Below are positions 55,794 to 64,000 of a stretch of DNA of 64,000 nucleotides, one piece after another. The stretch comes from Verticillium longisporum (Eukaryota; Ascomycota; Sordariomycetes; Glomerellales; Plectosphaerellaceae). The position numbers and the translations under genes are program-made. Where the stretch lies: positions 1,984,001-2,048,000 of the forward strand of contig JAETXT010000007.1 in the NCBI GenBank assembly GCA_019188255.1, given 5' to 3'. Position 1 is the first letter of the stretch. The number at the start of each line of letters is the position of its first letter. The notes under the pieces are model-generated. The model was not told the DNA's origin and searched no databases. It saw only the letters and a list, made by a program, of their open reading frames with translations.

Positions 55794-58289
55794 GGCGACC
55801 AGACCACACTACCGTGCTACTGTGGTCAAAGATAACTTATGGAATGAAAAGAACGTGTGCCACAGCGCCAAAGGCAGAGATATTGAAACCGGGAATGCGT
55901 CAATATATCAAGACCATATGCACCACGACTTGTCAACCGACATCCGACGTGGAGAGAGGGGTTGCATGAGTTAAATCCCCGAACAACAGGGCCTCATGTC
56001 AGATGTGTCACAGCTTATTAGGCCTGCACCTGCATTACTCGGAAAGGAGGTTACATGCAAACCGGAACCAACGCCCATGGAAGGAGACGATCTCGGCAGG
56101 TTTGTTCCAAACATCAGACTACACTGCAATATGGGTGTCCTCGAGCACCTCTCGGCCTCGCCATACCATGAGATCACGCACACGAGCAGACGTTGGGCGC
56201 ACAGGCCTAGCCCTACTCTCAAGAATGACATGTCAGAGATTTGCATACGCAAATGCCAAAAGTGTTCCTGCGGCCCGAGGGCTCGACCGGGGTTGGCCAC
56301 GGCATCATCCTGGGCGAATGCAACGACAAAACTCCAGCCTCCACTTAATCAGCCTATCGGAAACCCATCACCAACATTCCGCGTTGCATCCATGTCCGAA
56401 AGGTGGGCTGGAAGGTCTGGAAGGCAACTGACGGGGGCCCAACTTCAATTTGTCTGAATCTGCCTAGTTGATGCAGCTTGCTGTTCCGGGACCGAAGGAG
56501 GCCCAACAACATGGACCTGTTGCATATAGTGACATTGAATCCCACAGAAGTAAAGATGAACGTTCAAGATTCTCTTTCGGTTGGGCCCAGTCGATCGGGC
56601 ACTGCCTTTTTGACGTTGTTGAACAGATTTTGAAGTGTCCAAAGAGACGGTGAACGACGAGATGAGTGCCAAAGAAAGACCGTCAATGGCGAGGGAGCTG
56701 TTTCATCGGAAGAAGTTCGCAAAATTTGCGTCAGCCATCTGCTTGGCCGCCTGCTTGGTTTGCATTCATTTTCTTGATCGAGATTTGCCGCTCTTGGCAG
56801 CCGAGAGAGGGAGCCTCTAAAACATGGCAGTAGATTCCATGCTGCTCACGCTCCTTCAGTCGAAATACAATTACATCACGCTGCCGACGTCAACTCGCAT
56901 GAAGCTTCTTTCTGCCAAATTGGTCGTCGGGAAAGTTCTGGACCAGTCTTCGCCTGCTGGGCAGGATTGAGCCAAAAGGATCAAAGCGGTGATGACCTAC
57001 GCTTGCGCGCATCCGTTGGATCGACAACATGAACACCAGGAACCCGTAGAGGATGCTGAAAGGAGCCGATTCAGGGGCTCGCGTGTCCGTCCTTCGCCAC
57101 AGTCCTTGGCGCCAGCTCAGGGAACTGCTGAAAAGTGATAACTCACACTACACGGAGCAGCACCTCGAGCGGGCCCAGCCTCGATCTCTCGCGCCGTCAC
57201 GCCTGGCAAAGTCAGCAAGTCGTCGGATGATGCCCTTCGTTCAATCTTTCCGAACTACTTCTGTCTGTCAGGTCCGGGGAGACCGATCTAGCGCTTCCGC
57301 TTAAAGGCAGGGGTGTGGAGTGGAGGATATCAACTAGAGCCACTCATCCTCGACGTTGAAATAACCAACCGTCACTCATGATACGTCAACATCCATGAAG
57401 TCTCTCCACAAGAAAAGGCCTTTCCGCAGCCAGGCAGCACGTCAGGCCATTCTCAGTCAACGGGGACTTGGGAAGGGCGGAGAAGGCTTCGGGGCTCTTG
57501 GCTGCCGCAGGACCTGCAGATGTCAGAAGTTCTTCAGTATCGAGTTGATCAGTCACAGGCCAAAGATTCACTGCAGCAGACGCGGGTGGAGTTTTGGGCC
57601 CCGCCTCACGCTTCGTGTTCAATCCTCCGATCGGCATGCACAGCCGTCCGCGTAAGGTTCCATTGCATGCGCCCCCAGTAACGTAGCAACGACGAGTCGT
57701 GAGCCGGGGGATTAACCGGGAGAGGCGTCGACGAAAGGTGTCAGTGATTGGGTTATAACAGGACCATCTCCATTGTCAGTTTTGAACTGAACCAACTGAT
57801 GGAGAAGATGCCCCTTAGGCCCACCATGTCCGCTCTATGCCGGGCACTTGTCGTTTTATGGAAGAGATCGACCCCGTCGCAGCGACTGAGGTCGAGAGGT
57901 ATCAAATGGGGTGTCATGCAGGAAACCATGTATGTGCTGACTCTTGTCACTAATGCCGTCTCTTCTGCATACAGCAATGCGCACCCGCGCGATGCGACAG
58001 GTGCCATCTCAGTTTTGGGGGCATCTGTAACCAAGAGCTCGTCATTGGTCATGCCTGCGAAGCTCGCCCGCAGCATCGGCTTTGAGGAGATGTGGGATGT
58101 TTTCCGGGTGTGAGGCAGTCCCTTTGGACCCCTCCAGGTTGTTCATTTATCGCTAAGGGTCCTCGCATCTCTTCAGGAGCACAGCCAGCAGTTCATCAGT
58201 CCGCGGTCCCCTGCATCTGTCTCGGATAGCCACACGCTTCTTCACCTGCCGTCGGTGCACAACCCAGGAGTTTGAGTCAGTCAGCAAGA
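55794..58289. other. Large intergenic region, possible decayed gene
   Basis: About 2.5 kb with no intact gene. Frames at 57748-58113 (+, 121 aa) and 58076-57753 (-, 107 aa) overlap. Neither has a convincing motif, though the minus frame has mildly protein-like composition (RADMVGLRGIFSISWF). The start of the P450 gene at 58290 is preceded by a normal leader. Confidence 0.4.
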
Positions 58290-59930
58290 ATGGCCTTGCT
58301 CAGCTTCAGCAGCTTGACGCTGCTGATTGTGGCTTACGTCGCCTTCAGTGTTGTGTATCAAGTGGTTCACTACCGCTTCTTCCACCCGCTCGCCAAGTTC
58401 CCCGGCTCGTTCTGGGGCAGCGTCACCAGGCTATGGATTACTTATCACAATGTAAAGGAGGATGAGTGTGCGACATACCAAGAATTGCACAAGAAACATG
58501 GTAATGCTGGCTTTGACAGGCATGAAACGGTCCCGGCTGCATCCTAACTGATGTGATTGCCAGGTCCGGTCATCCGCATCACACCGACGATGCTCCTCGT
58601 CAGCGACGCGACGAAGCTCCCTCAGATCTACAGCCGCAACGCCAGCAAGTCGAAGCACTACATCACGGGCAGTTTCGGCAAGGATGAGTCCCTCTTCAAC
58701 ATGCAGGACGCCAGCGTCCACGCGCGCTTCCGCAAGGTCGCCGCCTCGTCGTACAGCTTCAGCCACGTCAAGAAGATGGAGCCCATGATCGACGACAGGA
58801 TCCAGAGCTGGGTCGACAGGCTGGACGACTTGTTTGCGAAGCCCCGCCAGAAGTTCGACTTTGCGCCCTGGGCGGTTTACATGGCCTACGATGTCATTTC
58901 CGAGGTCGGGTTCGGCGCGCCGTTTGGCTTTGTGGAGCAGGGGAAGGACGTCGAGGGGCTGATCCAAGGCTTCCACGACGGTCTCGTGCCCTTTGGCATC
59001 ATGGCTCGCTGCTATCCCTTCACCAACTGGGTCAAGAGCACCTTTTTGGGCAAGTATCTCGTCGCCAGCCCCGAACAAGACTCGGGAATCGGCACTCTGA
59101 TGCGCTTCCGCGACCGCCTCATCACCAAGAGATTCAACGACATCAAGGCTGGAACAACGGACGGACGCATCGACCTCCTTCAAACGTACGTCGGCCGTTG
59201 CACACCCGAAAGATGCTAGCGGGTACTGACTTTGCTGGGCAGATTTATCGAAGCGCGCGATGAGAATGACGAGCCCCTGACGCTCGACTACATCAAGGCC
59301 GAGATTCTGCTCGTCCTCCTCGCGGGCGCCGACACGACCGGCACCGCGTTCCAAGCTCTCATGCTCCACATCATGTCCAACAATGCGGTCTACGACAAGC
59401 TCATGGCCGAGATCGATGCCGCCACCCGCGACGGGAACCTTTCGGCCATGCCCCAGTACGAGGAGGTCACCACCCACTGCCCCTACTACATCGCCTGCGT
59501 CAAGGAGAGCATGCGCCTCAACCCCTCGGCGCCCAACATCTTCCCCCGCCTCGCGCCAAAGGGCGGCATGGAGCTCGCCGGCCAGTTCGTGCCCGAGGGC
59601 ACAGAGGTCACATGCAACCCCTGGCTCGTCCACCGGGACCCCAACATCTACGGGGCCGATGCCGAGGTGTTCCGCCCTGAGAGGTGGTTGGACGCCGAGA
59701 AGGCGAAAGAGTATCAAAAGTACAGCATGGGATTCGGGTACGGCGCCCGCATCTGCCTCGGGCAGGAGATTGCCAAGATGGAGCTCTTCAAGGCACCGCT
59801 GCAGTTCTTCCGCACGTTCAAGCCGGAGATCTTGAACAAGGAGAACCCTGCAAAGTATTTGGTCAAGGGTGGTGTCAGTTACTTTGAAGACATGTGGGTG
59901 AACATTGAGCGTCGGGCATCGGTCGTTTGA
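58290..59930 (+). CDS. Cytochrome P450 monooxygenase
   Basis: Three exons: 58290-58500, 58564-59185 and 59243-59930 (506 aa, phases agree, donors GTAATG and GTACGT). An N-terminal anchor ([20 protein letters not shown]) precedes the hinge HPLAKFPGS. The I-helix is [11 protein letters not shown], the K-helix ExxR is ESMR in [18 protein letters not shown], the PERF motif is FRPERW, and the heme loop is [18 protein letters not shown] with the axial Cys. The overall pattern resembles fungal pisatin-demethylase/benzoate-hydroxylase-type P450s, but that is recall, not a search. The start is the first ATG (the frame is open a little upstream only from a TTG). Intact and ordinary in every block. Confidence 0.93.
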
Positions 59931-60651
59931 TCGGCTGAGAGACATGCGCCCCATCGTGTAGATAAGAGCCAGGAGTTGATATTTGATCCTGCATCAAACA
60001 GCCTTAGCCTTGAACCCACAAAAGCTTGTCTTGCATCAATGTGCAGGTCGTGCATGAAAGCTCCCGGACAGGACGATTCAAGTCATGTAGTCAGTCCAAT
60101 GCTTCTACCGCTCCGTGGTTTACATCTGCTTTCACCGACCAGGGCCCAGAGGCAGCCGAGTCCCCCAAGCACCCACGAACAAGGTCAGCCTTCGCCAGCA
60201 TCAGCGCGGAGGAAGAAGGACCAAGACGTGAAAGTTTACATTCAGGGTCCAATATGCATGATGCTAAGACCGGTTGAGAATAATTGGAAGCCTTCGACCT
60301 TTAGAGACAACAGACATAGGACATGTCAAGAGGCCACTTCAAGTGTTCTGCCCCGGAGTGTCAGCTTCACGGAATAGCACCAAGCGGTCCGTGAGTCGAA
60401 ATTGTGGATTGTATGAGATGAACAATTAGAAATGGCTGTGCAAGCCTGTATTCAACACCTTTCCATGCAAAATGGCATCGTGCCAGCAGGACGCAAGCCT
60501 GCAGAAGAAGGGCCAGCTAGTACTATCCAACACGTGGGTAGACCGTGTGTGCCAAGTCAATATTTTCAAACTCCTCCTACGCCAGTCCCAAAAAAAGCCT
60601 CCAGAGAAAACAATGCAATGACACGCTACTCAAGACATTGGTCCAACACAG
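59931..60651. other. Intergenic between convergent genes
   Basis: About 720 bp holding the 3' ends of the P450 and the desaturase. No coding motif or repeat. Confidence 0.5.
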
Positions 60652-62936
60652 CTAATGCAACCCGCTCTCGCCAGTTTCGGCCATGTACTTTTGGCAGTTG
60701 AGCATCATCTTAACCTGCTCGCCAACGTCGTTCAGGCGACCGATGACCTTCTTGTTACCATCGACAAAGCTAAGGATAGAATAAGGGATGCCTGTCTCTT
60801 TGCAGAACTCGCGAACGTGGACCTGCACGCGACGAAGGTTGTGACGAGGCACACGAGGGAAGAGGTGGTGCACGACCTGGAACTGAAGGCCACCGTGGAT
60901 CCAGTCAAGCCAAGCAGGGCAGTCTACATCCATCGTTGTGCGAAGCTGGCGCTGGGGGAAGGACTCGCCATCACTCAGTTCGACAGTGGACATGCCCCAG
61001 TGGGACAGAGTGATCTGGACATGTAGAGGCATGGTGATGATGTGCGAGACGAGTACAAAAATGACGCGCATGGTCCAAGTGGGGATGGAACGCCAGACGA
61101 GGCAGTAGCCGAAAAGGAACCAGTAGCAGGTCATGAAGGCAATCTCGGTAGGACGGATCCACCAAGCCTTGCTGTTACCTAGGCCAGACGACCTCTTGGA
61201 AAGGACGTGGCACCAGGACAGGAGGTAGAGGTTGAAGCGAGCGATGCCCATGACAGGGTAGTAAGTGTACTTTTGGAATGGAACCATGATGTCGGCAGCC
61301 TTGTCCCAGACGTAGACGAAGCCGTCGTAGTAGCTCGATGTCAGGGACTTGGCGTACGAGATGCAGGTGGCGAACAGGGGGACGTTCTGGATATCGGGGT
61401 CGTGCTCGGGCATGTTGGTGATGAGGTGGTGTACGTTATGGCTGCTCTTCCACCATCCCATAGACAGGCCGCAGCAAAAGTCGGCGATGAATAGGGCGAT
61501 CAGAGTGTCGATCCAGAAGACGTGAGTGATGGCGCGGTGGCCAGCATCGTGGGCACTGAACATGATTTGGTGCTGTCAGGTGTTAGTGAAAGCCGTCGCA
61601 AAACAGAAGACATCATAGAAAAGAGCACCTACCCAGAAGAGACCCAGGAAGCAAGCCGACGTGATGTACCACTCATAGCGGAGAGCAACGAAGAAGGCGG
61701 CGAACAACGAGGTGTAGCGGACCAATTCCTTGCCGTACTCAGTGTACCGACAATCGTAGTGGCCCTCGTCGATGACCTTCTGGTGCAGAGCACGGTACTT
61801 CTGGATAATGTCTTGCTGTGTGGCCATGTCGACGGAGGGATACATGGCAGCCTCACGTTCAACCTCTTGTTGGATGGCCCAGTCGGTGTACTCGAGGGGA
61901 GACAGCTTGCGGGCCCATTCGCCGGGAGGCATGCCCTTGTTCACGGCAGCACCTTCGACGGACGACGGGACCGTCCGCTTCCGCAGACCCGACAGGGCGG
62001 AAACATCGAGATCCTTTGCATTTTGGATCTCGATCTCATCGTCGCTGCCACAATCAGATGTGACAGACGAGGCCAGGGAGGCCCGGTCGAGGCCAGGGCT
62101 GAGACGGCCAGCATCATCGGAACCACGGGCCCTGCTCGAGTCCGAGTCAGAGTCCGTGGCAGCATCATCGGAGTAATCGGCGACGGCGGGCTCGACGATG
62201 ACAGGGCAGGTAGGCATCGAGTCGCCCAAAGAGGAAGGGGTTGAGTCGGCCTTGCGGTAGACGCCACCTCTGATTGGCGGTAGCATATTGGGCCAGAGAC
62301 CCGCAGGCTTCCGGCCGATCCGGAACGCCTTCATAGTGCGGAGCGTAGAGGCAGCATGGTATCTGATAGCACCAAGAATGGTCAGCAAATTCTTGTTTGG
62401 TTTCATGCTGGGTAAGCAAACAAATGAGAATCGTCCAATCGAAGCAGCAGACGCCGTGCAAGGTGAGCAATCCCCCCCGTGCCTGGTAGGGCGCACTGAT
62501 GGACCGCTAAGCCCGAGCGAACTGGTCGACCCGGACACAAGCAGGACAAAAGGCCAGTGGTTTTCCAGTCCGCCCATCCATCACATCATGCCACTGCAAT
62601 TGCCATGTGTTTTGGAGCGGACTTCCGGGGCTTCGGGTGCATCAAAACCACCGGGGTCTCCGCATTTAAGCTTAACCTCGACCACCATTGTCTGGCGTGT
62701 CAAGGGAGCTTAAAATACAACGCTGGTCGCCGCGCGGTTTCACTCCTTTTTACTTACACCTTGATTTCATCAGTCGCATCCCTTCCCACCATGTGGAGGA
62801 TGGCCAGGCGCCCTCCGGGATGACGCTCGAGCCACGAGTCCAGGCGGAGCACGTACTCCTCGAAAACGAGGATGGTCTGGCCTTCGGCAATCAGAGCCTC
62901 GACTTCCCGCGGCAGGATGACATCGTCGCGACCCAT
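60652..62936 (-). CDS. Cytochrome-b5-fused front-end desaturase, sphingolipid Delta8-type
   Basis: Three minus-strand exons: 62936-62758, 62362-61633 and 61572-60652 (609 aa, phases agree). Exon 1 encodes a cytochrome b5 domain with its heme-binding HPGG near residue 39. Residues around 80-215 form a Ser/Asp-rich linker (DSDSDSSRARGSDDAGRL), probably disordered. The catalytic part has the three histidine boxes HDAGH (about 311), HNVHH (about 348) and QVVHH (about 535, with Gln replacing the first His, the mark of front-end desaturases), plus hydrophobic spans between them. This is the layout of fungal sphingolipid Delta8-desaturases, which unsaturate the long-chain base of glucosylceramide in the ER; acyl-lipid front-end desaturases are the alternative. 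The first intron is unusually long (62757-62363, 395 bp), with GTAAGT and ATCAG sites. Confidence 0.9.
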
Positions 62937-64000
62937 GGCGACGGTTATTCTTCGGATATTCTTTTCTTCCGGTCCGTGGCTGATGCGTTTTGGTGCCGAT
63001 GCAGAGGATGCCAAATATTTCCAACAGCACAAAGTTGTGTTTGAACAGAGGATGCAAAGGCCGAAACGAGTCGAAAGTTTGATGGTTTCGATGATCAAGC
63101 TGCCGGCTGCCAAGGATTGCTCTGGTTGCGCTGTCACGACGCGTCGTCCAGACTGATTCGACGTCGGGAACAAAAGAGGATGTCGGAATGAATGGAGTAC
63201 GGGACAAATGGTCGAGCTGACTTGTTGTTGTCCCGAGCAAAAGGGTTCGGGAAGTTGGATTCGGCGATGTCGAAGAGCGAATACAGCACCTCGGAAAAGG
63301 TAGCAGGCAACGACTGCTGTCTGGTGTTGGTGCTGGTGCTGTTCTTGGAAGAGTCGGAAGGAACCTCAGAGGGGAGTTCGTTCCTGCGTTCTGTCGGCGG
63401 ACTGATGTAGGGACGACTGAGCGGCGGGGCAGCAGCAGCTGGGAAGGTCGCAAGGGAAGGAACGAACAGCAAAACCGGCAGGAGCAGCTTCGAGGGGGAA
63501 CGAGGTACGACAGGGAAACAGCAGTCGAGGCTTTTACATCGAACGACGAACGGACGAGGGGGCGAATGAACAGTAACCGGATCGGCAGACGAACGACCCA
63601 GGGAGCACGAGCAGGACGAGTTCCAGGCCGGCGATGTGCGAGGCATCTGCCAGTCCGACCCTCTTTCCCCCCCCTTACCCCGTCCACCGTTGGACTGGAT
63701 GCCTACACTGATCCGATTTGACCTCGAATGACTGACTGCGCAACGTCGCCTTTTCCCGCCCATGCTGCGCTTTCCCGGCTTGCTCGTGCTTCATTTCTCA
63801 CTACTGGCACGCCCACACGAGCCACATTAAAGAGGGGCAGATCATTTCGCAACTCGCTGTTTTGGCTCGCCCGCCGCCCAGGGACTTGTTCCCCCACCCC
63901 TGACAATATTCAACCGCTAGAACCCATGCTAACGGTGCGTCGTTAGCAGGCTGGCGTCCCCTTGGTGAGCAACGGACGACGCCAGGATAGGGGCGCAGCA
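62937..64000. other. Upstream region of the desaturase gene
   Basis: About 1.06 kb beyond the desaturase start codon. Minus-strand open frames here (63763-63134 and 63687-62770) are Arg/Ser/Pro-rich and overlap in two frames, as GC-rich leader or promoter DNA does. No gene motif is visible before the window ends. Confidence 0.45.

Noticed and set aside
57748..58113. Overlapping plus and minus frames of about 110-120 codons
   Set aside because: Could be a gene fragment, but neither strand shows a nameable motif and no neighbouring exon could be joined.
58431..59954. 507-codon minus-strand open frame
   Set aside because: Fully antisense to the second P450, whose plus-strand motifs (AGADTT, ExxR, heme loop) are unmistakable.
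62770..63687. 305-codon minus-strand frame upstream of the desaturase
   Set aside because: Arg/Ser/Pro-rich and overlapping another long frame; it overlaps desaturase exon 1 in a different frame and has no domain.
1..64000. tRNA, rRNA, CRISPR or prokaryotic features
   Set aside because: No cloverleaf with conserved GGTTCRA-type arms, no regularly spaced repeats and no rRNA-like blocks were noticed. Spliceosomal introns show the DNA is eukaryotic, so CRISPR is not expected.

Overview
The window is chromosomal DNA of a filamentous ascomycete, most likely a sordariomycete; placement in Hypocreales or a neighbouring order is a guess. The genes carry many short introns (about 44-135 bp, one of about 395 bp), often with GTRNGT-type donors and CTRAY-like branch sites. 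The families fit as well: HET incompatibility-domain proteins, Zn2Cys6 regulators, a Pth11-like/fungal rhodopsin-fold membrane protein, P450s, Rds1 and 2EXR. Short, very AT-rich islands (7.26-7.47 kb, 10.64-10.79 kb) in otherwise GC-rich DNA look like RIP-mutated repeat relics. Exon junctions were set by hand from splice consensus, reading phase and recalled family motifs. No alignment, BLAST or RNA-seq was available.

Layout. 0-10 kb: a long gene-free leader, an F-box-like gene (+) and a HET gene (-). 11-19 kb: a nine-exon Zn2Cys6 transcription factor (+), a convergent HpcH/HpaI aldolase-family gene (-), a second HET gene with one frameshift (+), and a short-chain dehydrogenase (SDR, -). 20-35 kb: a conserved hypothetical gene (-), an ERG4-type sterol reductase (+), a small six-cysteine protein (-) divergent from an SDR with an in-frame stop (+), a medium-chain dehydrogenase pseudogene (-), an NAD-epimerase-like gene (+) and a P450 (+). 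This oxidoreductase-rich stretch could be a decaying sterol/terpenoid tailoring cluster. 35-44 kb: a long repeat-rich unknown gene with an internal TAG (+), an RPEL-repeat gene with a one-base frameshift (+), and a small Ser/Tyr-rich gene (-). 46-56 kb: ER-type FKBP (+), Rds1-like secreted ferritin-fold protein (-), 2EXR protein (-), an arylsulfotransferase pseudogene (+), and a Pth11-like membrane protein (-). 58-63 kb: a second P450 (+) and a cytochrome-b5-fused sphingolipid Delta8-type desaturase (-).

How the genes relate. Most are independent housekeeping, stress or signalling genes. The 22.8-34.5 kb segment is the only place where neighbours plausibly share a pathway. Several otherwise well-conserved genes are broken by a single base, two of them at short homopolymers. 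Consensus error must be separated from true decay before they are called pseudogenes. At least three introns appear to use an AAG rather than a YAG acceptor, which would defeat automatic gene callers here.
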